A DNA stretch of 64,000 nt from Halichondria panicea (Eukaryota > Porifera > Demospongiae > Suberitida > Halichondriidae), in contig NC_087382.1 in assembly GCF_963675165.1 (NCBI RefSeq), positions 3,697,963 through 3,761,962 on the forward strand. Reading direction: 5' to 3'. A program made the translations under genes and the position numbers. The notes under the pieces are model-generated. The model searched no databases, was not told the DNA's origin, and saw nothing but the letters and a program-made list of their open reading frames with translations. This document shows, piece by piece, positions 1-14,316 of the stretch. The first letter of the stretch is position 1. The number at the start of each line of letters is the position of its first letter.

Positions 1-288
1 CGAAGCTTACGTCAGCTATTGACCATGTCTAACGCAATACTATCCAACACTGAAACTGCACACGCACACAACACGGAATATTTTCTAAGAAAAACCAATA
101 GAAAGATACACAACAAACTTAACTTTTGTCATTCTATTCGCACCAATAGGGAAACCAGTGTTAGGGGGAATCCCCTATTTGTTACGCTACATTATACCAC
201 AACATGATTTTTTAAGAGGATTTTAAATTACGTTATCATTGAAAAATGAGGCTGCTATTTGCACACAGTCTATAGTAACCACAGCAAG

Positions 289-424
289 CTATATAGTACT
301 TACAACATTGTTGACCCTTTACCAGTTTTACAAAACACTCTATATAGCACTAATAACATTGTCGACCCTTTACCAGGTAAACACCGAGCTATATGGTACT
401 TATAACATTGTCGACCCTTTACCA
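289..424. repeat. Imperfect tandem repeat, period about 49
   Basis: Three diverged copies of a unit of about 39 conserved bases (TATATAGTACTTA...CCCTTTACCAG) begin near 289, 338 and 386. Each ends with the conserved GACCCTTTACCAG. Non-coding. Confidence 0.7.
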
Positions 425-905
425 GACGACTACCAACGCTAATATTGTGGTTATCTATTAAACGCTCTTTACCATACACACATAACCCTAGAGGTGGGAC
501 TCACATTGGTAGTGAATCTTCTGGAGAGAAGCTCTTCTCTTTGTTTCTGTTCTTGCTCCTAAGAAGAGTAATATAATAAAAGTAAAACCTGCCTACATAC
601 ATATAAACCATTGTAACATTGAACATCAATTTGGGCACAATCAATAAAGTTCCTTTGGAGGGCATGACCTCCCTGATATCGAAAGGGGCATGTCTTTATA
701 CAACAAGGTATTTTAACTCCACCCGTACAAATACCAGTAATGCCTAGCCTAACAAAGAAGTAATGTACTGTCATAAATATCCCCTCCCCTGCATAAATTA
801 TCATTATCATGAGAAAATTAACCCGATGTTAAACACTTACAGGCATGGGCTATAGCCTACGATATTTTGTCATTGATTTTAAGACACCATCTTATTGAGC
901 TCATT

Positions 906-985
906 GTAAGCTTTCAGAAAATCATAAAATTAACAATATTGGACCAACAGAACTAAAGTTACAGCCGTTCAAAGATGCTCTATTG
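906..985. repeat. Dispersed repeat containing GCTTTCAGAAAATCATAA
   Basis: This copy contains AGCTTTCAGAAAATCATAA followed by an ACTAAAGTTACAGCCGTTCA-type motif. Related pairs of motifs occur around 16680-16960 and several times in 24440-25130, so this is a genome repeat rather than a gene part. Confidence 0.55.
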
Positions 986-1080
986 TGTGCTTACAGCTGC
1001 TGACTTCCTGTGCTGGTAGGTGTGGTAGGCATGTTGTATCTGTTGAAGATCTGCTCTCAGCTGATCAACACGGCTGTGTA

Positions 1081-1205
1081 AGTGGGGGTGGGGTTAGAGA
1101 GTGGGGGGCAGTAAGGGGGTGGGGTTAGAGAGGGGGGGGCAGTGAGTGGGGGGGGCGCAGTTAGAGAGGGGGGGGGGGCAGTGAGTGGGGGGAGGGGTTA
1201 GAGAG
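1081..1205. repeat. G-rich minisatellite
   Basis: Irregular tandem units of GTGGGG, GGGGTTAGAGAG and GGGGGGCAGT. The G runs of 5-12 on this strand could form quadruplex structures. No coding potential. Confidence 0.75.
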
Positions 1206-1611
1206 TTTTAGTATGTTGTGTTGGGTACAGTGGAACTCATCTTAATGGCCAACTGTGATATAAAGACCAGGTCCCAAATGAATAGTTTGTGTACAAAACA
1301 GCCCCTCAACAAAAACCACCTCTGTATTAAGGCCAAAACATTGTTCCCCAAAAATAAAAAAAGGTATCCAAAGAGGTTCCAGTCTGTTCTCATTAGAATA
1401 ACAGTTGGCCTACGTACATTACAAAACAGAGGGCCAGAATTTGCTTAATTATAATTATAAAATACCCCACTCAGTGTATATGTGTGTGTGTGCGTGTCAC
1501 TCACTTCCTGGCAGCTTGCCGTTGTGTGGGCGGTTGCTTTTGAGCAAATATTTGTAATCTGTGACAGTCTTGCTCCAACTGCTGTAGACCATCTCCTATC
1601 CGGGATTCAAG

Positions 1612-1613
<2 letters not shown>

Positions 1614-1679
<66 letters not shown>

Positions 1680-1689
1680 GTGTGTGTGT
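1614..1689. repeat. (TG)n microsatellite
   Basis: Nearly pure TG dinucleotide repeat. Open frames across it are low-complexity artefacts. Confidence 0.95.
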
Positions 1690-3559
1690 AATTTCGTTCA
1701 ATTGTTGAAGCAATCTTGAAACAATAGGCAGACCCATTTAGACTAGTTACTATGGTAACCAGTTTACTATGGTAACCAGTAGACATTACAGTACACACCA
1801 TCGACAAAGCAAGTTTCAGTACCAAAATAGAAAACCACACGAAATGACACAGCGTTAACTAGGGGATAGTCAAAATATGCTCAACAGAAAGGTTGTGTGC
1901 GGTAAAGATCATCAAATAAAATTCAAATCCCATTCTACACGTTGATTACGCCACTATAATATTATATGCCACTGGGCCGGTACCTGTTTCGTCCATACTC
2001 ATTCCTGACACTAGTTCTTGTACCATTCGTTGGTTGTCTACTAGATACCTATGTGGATGATGAGGGGGGGGGGTGGATTATGAGGTATCACACGTGTAGG
2101 GAGAGGTTAATACAAACCTTTGTACTTGCTGATGGAGCTGCTCCATTGCTGTATCCTTGGTACTTGGTGTATATGGTGTTTGGTGTTTGTCTTCTTGAAA
2201 ATTAAACCACATGGACACCCACGCACCGTCCGGTGGGGCATGCGCATTACGTCCCTTTGTCCTGTGAGCACAAATGCCCTTTGTAGAGCTTTGCTATTGT
2301 GAGCTGGTCTGCATGAGCTCATTTCATCCACTCTACAAGACCCCACTGAGCTGCTGCAGGACTGTGTCCAGTCACAGTCACAGAAGACCACCATCATTTG
2401 AGCTGAAGCATCTTGTGTAGAGTCTAAGTGGCTGCTGCACTTGCCACAAGTTCCATCCACCCCTCTCTATAGTGGTCTGCTGCCTGATCAAGCTAGCTAC
2501 AGGTGAGAACTGCTTACACTGCAATTGCACTGGAGCTCATGCAGCTAGGATTGTCCTGTACCAAATATTCTATACAAACCACATGTTTTTATTATTATAA
2601 GAGGATTCGAGCTTTGTAGGCTGCATATAATTATTAGAGCTCAGTTCGCATGCCGCATGATAAAGCCCGAACATTTATTTGCAAGTATCGATCCATTGTA
2701 CGAGTGGACTGTATAAAGAGGATAGGTCACAAACAATGTTGAGTTAATTACTGGGTTTGGTTTATTGAGCATCTGCTCGCCATATCAACCTGCTGCCATC
2801 AAAGACTTAGTAATTAAATGTTGGAAAACCTACTAAACAAGTCAGTCACAATTAAAGTAAGGTCTCATTCTACGTTACAAGCATTTGCTAAAGTGTTTGT
2901 GACTATAAATAGCGTATAATATATACGTGCCCCAGGCAAAATTCGTAAACAATCAACCCTTTGTTGTATAGTCAGTTCTATGGGATATCCGATTACCATA
3001 TCTTTATGAGGTCAACCCCAACAATGGCAGCAGATGGCCTCAATGGTCAGTCACTGATGAAACATTGGTCAGACTGTAGCTAGGATACCGTATTCCTTGG
3101 AATTACCACGCCTGCTGTGGGAAGCTAGCAAAAAGTTCGTAAACACGTCCATTGTGTGGGTGTATCGTTTGCCTGAAGGTATGTAGGTACAGCTGCTGGT
3201 TCTTTATCAAAGCTTATGATGCTGGCAGTGGTGGTGATTACCTACTTAAGTGTATGGACTTAGTGGTAAACTACGTCAGTGTGGTTCCATCAAAGCACCA
3301 ATTATGGTCAGCACAATCACTTGCAACAGTTGCAGGCCTTTCAGTTAGTGTGTGTAGAGCTTCTTGAGCAGCAGTTGCCCTTCTAGTTGCTCATTACCTA
3401 TACCATGTGGTCAGCATGCATGACTAGACTTTGACAGCATGTTCGCATGGAAACTGCATATACAATTATGCATGCAGATTATTGAACCTAGTACTATATA
3501 ATTATACACAGGAGCGTAATAACTTATCACATAACACACACACATACACCACATAAATT

Positions 3560-6500
3560 ATGCAGGTCATGGAGCCTAATACTACACACAGGAGCGATTC
3601 AAAGCCGTTCAACAAGTTTAGTTCTCCATCAACAACCCGAGTGTCTTCTCCGTCCTCGTTCCCGTTCCAACCAGTGAGATCAAAGTTCATCGGCAGCTTT
3701 ATCCACGAGGTCAACTTCGACCCCCGGCCGGTAAAGCAACGTCCTTCAAAACGAGCTAGACAGAGAATCAGAAAGAGACTTGCTAAACTGGAACTTGAAG
3801 ACAAAGCAAATAAAGTATCTCCTGAGAGTGGGTATGACACAACGTCAGGTGATTGCCAGACGCCACGGTTCTCCTCGCCCGAGAAAAGTAGCTTCAAATT
3901 GACAGAGACTCACCAATCTCAGAGCAAGAAGAAAGAAGTGAAACAGGAAAGAAATAACTTGCTACCCGCTGCTGCAAATGCATCCAGTAAGCCTCTGATA
4001 TACTTACAGTGTTTTATGTTCCTCATTCTAATTCTCGTAAATTGGTTCTTATTACGTGGATAATTCTTATTTTGCAGATGAAGGTAATACAGTTTCCTCA
4101 CGAGCACGGACCACCTCTGTTAGTAGCGTGAGCAGTTTAATCACTGACAAGAATCTTCGTAGGCCGCTAAAAGACCTCCACAGATGTGAGGTCTCCATTG
4201 CCAAGTATGAAGCCATGCTATCAGACGTAAGATGACACAAAGTTGTAATAGGCATTGTTATACAAAGTATAGTGAAATTCAGACAACGAATTTTTTAACA
4301 ATAGCAGTACACAACGTCATTGTTAATACACTCACTAAAGAATGCAAGCAAAAATTAATAGTGTCACTATATATCTCTATTATACTGCATACCATCTTCT
4401 ATTCAGTATTATTTTGTCCCTGCAGAAATGCGAAGAAGGACAGGTTCAATTGAGAGATGTGTTCTCCAGATTGCGTCACCAAGTGGATGAGCGGGAGACA
4501 GACCTGAGGCAAGAGCTGACAACTGTTAGGGACAATGCTGGTATGTACTGGCTTAATCGCCATAATAATTAATGGGTGTTGGGGCGTGTGCGGTAACTAA
4601 CTCGGTGCTTTTAGTATAGGTCCTTATAAGGTATTTATACAAGAGTGCATGGAGGGGGGGTGGTGTAGTTCTAGCTTCCACTCCGAATTCTTCAAAGCAA
4701 TAGCTATAATTATATATATATATATACGATTATCAGGACTCAATCTCATGTCTCATGATTATACAGCTGGCTGCATGCATGTATCACAATAGAAACCACA
4801 TACCTTTTTTTGATTGGTCAACACTCTTTCTGTTTTACTATACCTAAGGGCAGTATATTATGTGCATGCATGTCTTCACAGTTTATATGATTCTCCATGC
4901 AGCTGCTATTTTGGAGCGGCGCAAGAGGACTGCTCTTTACCTGAGGCAAGCCACCGAACAAGTGGCCAATCTAGAGGAGCCACAAGTCGAGGAGCTCAAG
5001 CAACAGATAAAGGTGAGTGGGCGTGTGTGTGTAGGCTTCGCTGGTGCCGTCTGTTTGCCCACAGCCACTTGTTAGGTGAAAACATTAGTTTCAGTTCGTA
5101 TGATACGTAACGATGTGTAAAACAAGTGCAGCAATTTTGGCTTTCCTTGTCCAAATTAAGTCGTGGTTTTGGTACTATAGACACGATAAGAACAAGTACA
5201 TGTACAATACACCCACTCATTTGTACGCGTAGCAATTTGTGACAGACCGAAGAGTGGACGAAGAGATTGGCACCATCACTCGTTTCCAAGCCGACTTAGA
5301 CGATATTCTGAGGCATGTAATGGGCTTCGGAAAAGGTGCAGCTATATATACTCTCTCCCACTGATAGTAGTTCAAAGCAACCTCTGTACTAGTACCAACT
5401 ATTTCTGGCACGTTACTATAATATACTTTCAGTAAAATGTGTTAAGTTATGCATGGCTGAATTGTCGTGTCCATAGATAACTATACTATACCAGCTCTTT
5501 TGTTTCCTCCCCCTTGACCCCCCCCATCATTACCCCCCACCCTTGACCCCTCACTCTTGACCCCCTTTATAACCCCCACCTCCCACCCTTGACCCCTTGC
5601 AGTGAACAACGTGAGGCACTTGTACACAGAGTGGGAGGAGAATCCCGGTGAAGCCATAGAGATGAGCAAGCATCGTCTGTCGTTCCCAATCTCCGCCCAC
5701 CATCGGTTCACGCCCTCCATCGACAGCGAGGTTGATAGCTCCTCCCCCGGCAACTCAATCAGCTCCAACAACATCGCTAGTTCTTGTAACAGCAGCTCCA
5801 CTGCTTCTTTGCTGACCGAGAAAGAAACAAGTTCTTTATCGCCTCCTTCACCAGTAGAACAGAACAACAACTCTAAAAAGCCGAAAGAAGATTCTCCAGT
5901 TTTGAAGGAATTGACTCAGAAGATAGGTCAACAGGCTAATGATGAAACTGATGGACAGAGCGCCAGCGGAAATAATGAGCCAGTCGCTATGAAACCAGAT
6001 GCTGTAGCCGATGGCAACAAAACTAACAAACCAATCTGTGCACTAACATTAAATATTGAGACAACGAAAACGGAAGAGACGATTGAAGAAGAAGAAGGAC
6101 TGGACACGATTGAGGATGATGGGCAGAGTGATAAAAAGATTACACCTGAGGAGCTGCTCCTAAAACAAGCCAGAGTGAGAGAGTCCCTTAAAATGCAAGG
6201 AGTGGTGAGTTTGCTAGAATTCTATGCATTCAATTTTTCAGAAAGCTTAGAAACAGACCTTTCAAATAATGTCATAAAATTTGCAGATGTTCAAACACAC
6301 CCCCTCTCGTTGACTGTACTATACGCGCATGTACCTTTGCATGGACAATATAATTATTTGCAATGTAGACTACAAATCATAATTATTACTTGTCCGATTT
6401 ACTGTGTTCTTTCCCTCCATATGCAGTTTCTCTACGACCCCATCACCGGCGAAGGTGGGACAATACAACATGCATGTATGATACCCATGCAGTACTAACA

Positions 6501-9036
6501 TGTACATGTACATGTATAGCAACATGCATAATTTATACAAAACCTAGCTATTATGCATGTAGTAGTACGACATACATGCTATATACACAGTACATCTCAT
6601 GCATACATTGATTAGCTATTAAAATTAATCACTGCATTTTTAATAATTATTTACTTTATTGCTGCAGGTCCACCCCCAACGCCCCCACCACAAGCCACAC
6701 CCCTCGATATGGGTATAATGGCCGACCACGATTTACGACCTTTGTCCCCTGCTAGCAGGAAGAAAAAAACGCCCACACAACTTCGGAGGGAGCGAAAAAA
6801 GAGGCAAAAAGAACGAGAGAAGCGACAAAACGAGATTGAAAGAAAAGTACGTGAAGATTCCTCAAAAAGTATATCTTCTGGTGAATCAAGTGACTCTAAA
6901 ACACCCGACATACCTAACACTGATAAGAGCTCTTCTGGAGTGGAGGCGGAGTCTAAGGTCAACTGGAGCCACGCCCCCTTGGGGGGCGACGATCGTGACG
7001 CTTCGAGTGAGAACAGTGAAGGTGAAGACAGTCCAATCGATTCTGGAGTAGTGCAGATAGCGGAGGAGACATTAACAATACCTGCTGATCAGCAGACCAA
7101 TAAAGAAGCCACAAATCAAGACATACCGTTGCATTCAGAGGATCAAGCCATTATAACCGTGGAAACACCATCAAGTAGCGACCATCTCTGTAGTGATATG
7201 AACAATGAACTAGACCAAGGCCCTACTGTATCAACTGATGATTATGTGAACTGCAATCAAGTGGAACCTGACACTCCAGCAACTAACTCTTCTACTAGCG
7301 AGATATCGATACCACCTTCATTCGAGGATGAATCAATTTTGTCATCTGAAGTCCCATCTTTGAAGCAGCTAGCTACAGTTGTAGCCACCGTTACTGAGGT
7401 TACCAGTCTGCCGTCCAATCAGCTACAACTTGACGATCCGCTGTCGCAACCCCCTCCCTCCATAGAGCAACAGACCATCGGAGCACCCCCCCTTGACTCA
7501 AGTGATGGAGAACACAGCAAGCACGTCATTGCAGACAGTGAAGTACCAACCATTGATAAAGAGGACGATCATCAACCCTCCATAGAGCAACAGACCATCG
7601 GAGCACCCCCCCTTGACTCAAGTGATGGAGAACACAGCAAGCACGTCATTGCAGACAGTGAAGTACCAACCATTGATAAAGAGGACGATCATCAACCCTC
7701 CATAGAGCAACAGACCATCGGAGCACCCCCCCTTGACTCAAGTGATGGAGAACACAGCAAGCACGTCATTGCAGACAGTGAAGTACCAGCCATTGATAAA
7801 GAGGACGATCATCAACCCTCCATAGAGCAACAGACCATCGGAGCATCCCCCCTTGACTCAAGTGATGAAGAACACAGCAAGCACGTCATTGCAGACAGTG
7901 AAGTACCAACCATTGATAAAGAGGACGATCATCAACCCTCCATAATAGAGCAACAGACCATCGGAGCACCCCCCCTTGACTCAAGTGATGGAGAACATAG
8001 CAAGCACGTCATTGCAGACAGTGAAGTACCAGCCATTGATAAAGAGGACGATCATCAACCCTCCATAGAGCAACAGACCATCGGAGCACCCCCCCTTGAC
8101 TCAAGTGATGGAGAACACAGCAAGCACGTCATTGCAGACAGTGGTGTACCAGCCATTGATAAAGAGGACGATCATCAACCCTCCATAGAGCAACAGACCA
8201 TCGGAGCACCCCCCCTTGACTCAAGTGATGGAGAACACGGCAAGCACGTCATTGCAGACAGTGAAGTACCAGCCATTGATAAAGAGGACGATCATCAACC
8301 CTCCATAATAGAGCAACAGACCATCGGAGCACCCCCCCTTGACTCAAGTGATGGAGAACATAGCAAGCACGTCATTGCAGACAGTGAAGTACCAGCCATT
8401 GATAAAGAGGACGATCATCAACCCTCCATAATAGAGCAACAGACCATCGGAGCACCCCCCCTTGACTCAAGTGATGGAGAACATAGCAAGCACGTCATTG
8501 CAGACAGTGAAGTACCAGCCATTGATAAAGAGGACGATCATCAACCCTCCATAGAGCAACAGACCATCGGAGCACCCCCCCTTGACTCAAGTGATGGAGA
8601 ACACGGCAAGCACGTCATTGCAGACAGTGAAGTACCAGCCATTGATAAAGAGGACGATCATCAACCCTCCATAATAGAGCAACAGACCATCGGAGCACCC
8701 CCCCTTGACTCAAGTGATGGAGAACATAGCAAGCACGTCATTGCAGACAGTGAAGTACCAGCCATTGATAAAGAGGACGATCATCAACCTTCCATAGAGC
8801 AACAGACCATCGGAGCACCCCCCCTTGACTCAAGTGATGGAGAACACAGCAAGCACGTCATTGCAGACAGTGAAGTACCAGCCATTGATAAAGAGGACGA
8901 TCATCAACCTTCCATAGAGCAACAGACCATCGGAGCACCCCCCCTTGACTCAAGTGATGGAGAACACGGCAAGCACGTCATTGCAGACAGTACTCTTGAT
9001 ATGCAGGATGTCTCATCAATTGATAGAGAAGAATAG
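3560..9036 (+). CDS. SPATS2: SPATS2/SPATS2L-like coiled-coil protein, 8 exons
   Basis: Exons as I join them: 3560-3986, 4078-4226, 4426-4540, 4903-5012, 5233-5335, 5603-6204, 6427-6454, 6668-9036. All junctions are GT-AG and in phase, giving 1300 codons plus stop. Residues about 172-300 match the conserved SPATS2 core (DUF1387): a LKDLHRC start, a long coiled coil, and the ELKQQIKQFVTDRR block ending in MGFGKVNNVRHLY, which matches the family across the exon 5/6 junction. SPATS2L in vertebrates is a stress-granule and nucleolar protein; the exact function is unclear. The N-terminus has a basic patch (RPSKRARQRIRKR) but no UBA-like domain as in vertebrate members. Residues about 525-570 are very basic and charged. 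The C-terminal 510 residues are a tandem repeat. Start could be 3560 or 3569, or lie in an unseen upstream exon. Family assignment is confident; exon 7 (28 bases) is the weakest exon. Confidence 0.8.
7459..8990 (+). repeat. Coding minisatellite, 13 units of 120/123 bp
   Basis: Twelve full units and one partial unit sit in frame in the last exon of the SPATS2-like gene. Each encodes 40 residues running from SIEQQTIGAPPLD to IDKEDDHQP, acidic and Ser/Pro-rich. Four units carry an extra ATA codon (SIIEQQ), giving 123 bp. Single variants (T/A in VPTID, S/G in EHSKH, G/E in SSDGEH) mark related subgroups. Near identity of units points to recent unequal exchange. Confidence 0.95.
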
Positions 9037-9321
9037 ATAGACGGAGTATTTTAATTAATTATAGGCAAAAATATCAACTTTGTATTATAAGCATTATAAG
9101 CACAGCATTTCTGCATTAACGTTTCTTTGTTTTTTAAAGATGTTATAATTATAAACAGGTATGCATTTAATTTTTGAAAAATAATTATAGAAACCACGCT
9201 GTATAATATAATAATTATAATTATACAAAACCTAACTGTGTGTGAAAATTGATATAACCTATAATGTTTAATATGAAAGGCTAGAACAGTTTGGTAAAAA
9301 AGTTATAGTGACAGTTTTTGA
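9037..9321. other. Short spacer between convergent genes
   Basis: AT-rich 285-base gap between the 3' ends of the SPATS2-like gene (+) and the MAP3K gene (-). It contains ATTATAATTATAC-type palindromic runs and probably both 3' UTRs. No gene seen. Confidence 0.6.
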
Positions 9322-12300
9322 TTAGATTTCACTGACTTGCACTCCAGACTGGGGACTCTGCAGAACAAAGAGAGATTATAATATGAGATTGTTGTCAATA
9401 GTTACGGCATATATAATTAAGCACACAAGATCACTTATATTAATGACAAATAACAGATCCTATTAACACATGCAATGTACGTATATATATACTTAAACTA
9501 TAATTATAGGACAGCCTTTACATGCAGTATACACGGCAGTTACCGTATAGCAAAATACAATAATATTATAGACTTCGTACTTAACCAAAAAGTCATGTGA
9601 CCTGCCTATGCACACCTGAAATCCACTGTCCTCTAGTTCAGCTGCGCTCAGTCTTTGCCCGTTGCCAGGGGAACGACTGACGTTCTCAAAGAAGTGGCGT
9701 ACTATAGTGTGACTACTGATGTCATCAGAGGAGGCAGACAATGACTTGGTACTAGCTAAAAGGGGAGAGGGAGGCATACAGTTATACATCATGTCTGTAC
9801 ATAACATGTAGGTAATCAAAAGAATGACTCTGTATGACACTGTATGACACTGTGATTATGACACTGTATGACACTATAATTATGACACTGTATGACACTG
9901 TATGAGCTATGAGGTGTTTCTTTGCAATAAGAGGCAGTTTAACAGTTTAAACACACAATACAGTAGGCACTTGAGAATGTGCATAAACAATACAGGTGCA
10001 GAAGAGCAGAAGAGCCTATAATTATAGTTATAAGGACATACAAAAACTCACAAAAAATTTTACAAAAACACTCACCTTTTCTCCAAACCTCCTCTGCCTG
10101 TTTTGGCGAGTAACTGCCCGAGATGTGGTCTCTTGTGATTGGTCGCCTGATGTGCAGAGGGACCTCGAGTGCCCTGGGAGTACTAACACCACTCGAAACA
10201 ACTAGAGACTCAACTACAGTGCTATCTCTTGGCATGCCTTCTTCAGATATATTATCTACACTTTCAAATTTCGAGATAAGTTGCGCTACTTGTTTACGAG
10301 TGGTCAGACTTGATAAATCTGTAGAATGGTTTAAAATTGACAAAGTTTCCGATCCTGCATACGTATCATGTGGTAATACCGAATCGGTTACTATTGACGA
10401 CAGAATAGAAATGTGGGTGTCATTGGGTGGGTAGTGATCGTAGGATGGTTGGTGATAGTTCATATTCTTCGGTTCCAGATCCAGGACAGTCTCGGTTCCA
10501 TACAGTAGATTGTGTGTGGACGGGCTATCGTCGCTATCAGGTACAGAAGGGGACGGCGCTGAACCCAACGTGGAATCGTTCGTTTCAGCTGTTTCGAATT
10601 CGCTCAAAGGGTCATCCCCGTTATTGGACTCGGAATCGGCATCGTTTCCTCCGTCACTAGCTCTGGTTCCAATACTGCTCTCGTTGCTGCAAATACTTCT
10701 TAGAGAAGCCTCGACATTTACAATGGTGGTAGGGTCGAAATCCTCCTCTCTTAGGGTGTCCGAATTTCGTTTCCGCGCTGGTACGTGATCATCATCGTAA
10801 GTACTGGTGGTTGTCGAGGTGATATTACCGGCTATGGCCGACGAATGCGTAGTGCCAGTCTCGTTCTCAGTTGACTCAGAACTGAAATCAGACATGCCTA
10901 GTTTTGAATATGGGATGATTGATTCGTGAACAGGTGTGGTCTTGTTGGAAGCACGTCGACTAGAAGAAGCAGCCGAGGGCAACGGACAATTGTAATAGAA
11001 ACCAGTAGCCCCGGACACTTGTCTCTTGACGGGGGATAAATTGAGAGGCGAGCCATTTCTGGAACCGCGTCTTCGACTTTTTGTGGACCCGTTTGAATCT
11101 GTTCTCCGTAGCGATGGGACACGCTCCAATAACTCAGTTACCCCTGGTGACAGCGTACCTCCTGGTGAGATTGCAGCAGTACCATCCGGTAGATCTTCAG
11201 GCGGTGAATCTTGAGATTGCAGATCGAGCTTCAATAATATATATTTCTCCTCATCCGGGGGCGTGAGAATAGCGAGTGAGGGGGTGTGTGTTGTGTGAGG
11301 GGGCGGAATCAGGCTCTGTAGTGGGGGGAGTGATTGCCGTCTAGTTAGGTCGTTATTAGTGACTTTATCGAGGAATCCTTGGCCTTCAGATGTGTGACGG
11401 GCGCCAGATCGTCTTTTACGTCTGATGTATCGTTTTCGATCGCTCTTGGGCGTGGCCGTTTCTTTTTTAGGATCCAGTTTGGGGGTGTGGTCTCCTGTAA
11501 AGCGGCTAGCTAGTTGTTCGTCTTCAGTCGAGTCGCTATGGCGATGGTCGTGTGGATATGCAGTAGAGCTTGATGAACGTTTGATTCGATACGCAGCTTC
11601 ATTCAACTGCCGCTCTCTCCTGCAGGGAACATGGAAGTATGAATGTACTGGAATTGACATTCTCGCAATGCCCATACCCATACAGTATAATAATAAAGCT
11701 CATTCGAATCTTAATTTTTGACCTATTTTCGACAAAATACAATGTACATGTGGTCCCATGGTGTTTTACCGAAATAAGACATTTTAGGGGTAAGCATCCT
11801 TATATAAGCTTTCAGAAAATAAAATCTGGATCATTTCAACACAATTTACATGTATGCATGGCTATTCAAAGAAGCTACACACAGACATGCAACAAGCCTA
11901 TCACCACCCCCTCACCTCTTCAGTTCCAGCTCCCTAGCGTCGAGGTGACTCTCACACGTTCGTAGATCCTTATATAACTGGTTAGCGGACTGCAGCCTTT
12001 CCTCATACACAACCCTAACATCCTGTGCGTGTTTAAGCTCCTCCTCCCTCCGATGAAGAAGGTCAAAGTCCTTCGGGATCCCGTCGCTACGTAATTTGCT
12101 CAGGTGTTGATTGATCTCAGCACGCCATGTTTCCTGGTCCAGGAGGTACGTCTCAGGGGGCGTGGCCAATAGAGCCCCTGCGGCAAGGTCAAGATGCAGC
12201 GATATCTGTCGGAAGGATGGTCGATTCTTTGGCTTAGGTTGCCTGGAAAAGTTATATATATAACAGAACCAGAAATTAATTCAAAACTGGCTAAGAATAT

Positions 12301-14266
12301 TTACGAAAAATTTATCTACTCTTGCATCTCCATAATTATTATTCATACGCTATTGCCTAAATGACACAACTGTTGTTCTTACCAGCACATTTCCAAGAGT
12401 ATCTTGAGCCCCACAGGACAGGTGGAGGGCACTGGTAGGTGGAGACTGTTACTGCCCACCCCCCAGATAATAGCCGAGCTGTTTACATTCTGAGGGAGAG
12501 GGAGGGGGGAAAGTGACCAATGGAATCACTGAACAGTAGCAGTGTGCAAACAAACGTAAGGACAGTATATGCATGGAAATGTACGGTAATATCTAAAAAT
12601 AGAGTTCTATTAATAGAATGTTGCATAAAGTGGATCGAATGCAGCTTTTGCTCCACATTCAACTAATAGTGGTTGCATCACCACGCCCCAGCTCTTGCAT
12701 GCCCTAGCTCTTTTCTTTATGCGCCCTTGCCACAACTTAGAATATTCTGGGACATGATTGTTATGCAGCGGTGTCCATGGTGATCAACTAATGGTACATT
12801 TTTACACATAAACACTTGACATCTACGCTATGTGTTAACACTGTTACACAGACAACATTACCTTATATGGCATTTCCTGAGTCAGCATCTCCCATAGCAA
12901 CACGCCGTACGCCCACACATCGACCTTCTCTGAGCAAGCCTCATGTCTAATGACCTCTGGTGCCATCCACGCCACAGTGCCCACGAAGCTCATTTTAGTG
13001 CTGCGATCACCAATGGAGCGACTCACTCCAAAATCAGATATCTTCACACGGCCGTCTTCACACACTAGAATACTGTGTGTGGGGGGGGGTGGTGGTGCGT
13101 GTGAGGTACGTGGGTGTGTAGTGTGTATGATGTGTGGGGGGGAGACCTTACTAACAGACACTGCACTGTACAGAATGCATTCTTGCATGTTTGGAGTCCA
13201 TTAATTAACCTGGCTGCATTACATTGGCCTGCTTATAGGGTGACCACAATAGACTGTACATGTACCAAAACTGGCAGTTTTCAATAAGTGAGTGGGTGTA
13301 TACATAACCTAGGATACCACACACTGGCACACAGTCTGGTAGACTAACCACAAGTATGTATTAGCACGTCACATGTCTCCCAGCCACCCACACAAGTGAT
13401 TTGTGCAATAAATACCACAGCTCGTGAATACTGCTAACGAACTGTTGAATACTGTTATGACTCTAGTCGCAAACAAGCAAGAACCGAGGTAACACAATAA
13501 CACACTCTAACAAAACAGTGCCAGCTGCCACTGTGTAATAGCGAGGGCAACAATACGCCCACTCACTCACTGAAGTGATTTCTGTCGTGGGAATTACAAA
13601 AAGCGTAGAATAACATATAAAATCAATCACTCAGTAATGAATACTATGTGCGTCAATAGAATTGGTCATTGAAGGCATAACAACACCGGCTGGCCGAGGA
13701 ATAGTGGTCATGCACACTAGTCAGAGGGAGTTCTCCTAAAGCCAACAAAATGTTCAAAGCTAGGATAGGTGCTTCAATTATTGCATGAATGTTAAATAAA
13801 AGCCCCTGATAGCACTGAACAGTCTCTAATGCTAAAACTCAATGTTTTGATCATATAAACGTTATTCAGATCTTGCTTGCTAAATAGACAAACACACCAA
13901 GCTAGCTAGGGAAGAGCTACAAATGCATCTATTCATTCTTCACTAAAGTTACGGGCTATCAAAGATAGCTCCAAAAAAAAACCGAAAGGCCTTCACTTTT
14001 TTAATTGTGGACAGCAAGTAAAAATTCGTCCACACACACACCCACACACACACCCACGCATACTCCCACTCACTTCATTGATTTGAGGTCTCTATGGATG
14101 ATCTTCTTGGAGTGGAGGTATTGCATGCCACCTGTGATCTGACGTGACCATGCTACCACTGTGTGAGGAAGGATCTCCACATCACTCTTGTGGATATAGT
14201 CGTACAAGTTGCCACGGGAACAATACTCCATTATGAGACAATGGACGGGATGGCTGGAGCTAACAC

Positions 14267-14316
<50 letters not shown>

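Larger units (their letters stand above)
1..3559. other. Intergenic spacer, no supported gene
   Basis: No open frame here shows recognisable domains, exon chaining or repeat-independent coding character. The region holds simple repeats (listed separately), a dispersed repeat copy near 906-985 and AT-rich unique DNA. The last 60 bases before 3560 could be the end of an intron: a CA-rich stretch followed by AG at about 3564-3565, just before a possible start ATG at 3569. An upstream 5' exon of the SPATS2-like gene may therefore lie in this spacer, but I could not find it. Confidence 0.6.

Noticed and set aside
1482-1840. Open frames of alternating Cys-Val or Thr-His
   Set aside because: They are translations of the (TG)n microsatellite; the same applies to frames at 14070-14378 (outside the true exon) and 25511-25871.
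2107-2460. 117-codon minus-strand open frame rich in Cys
   Set aside because: No family resemblance, no splice context, and it overlaps other chance frames; not enough to call a gene.
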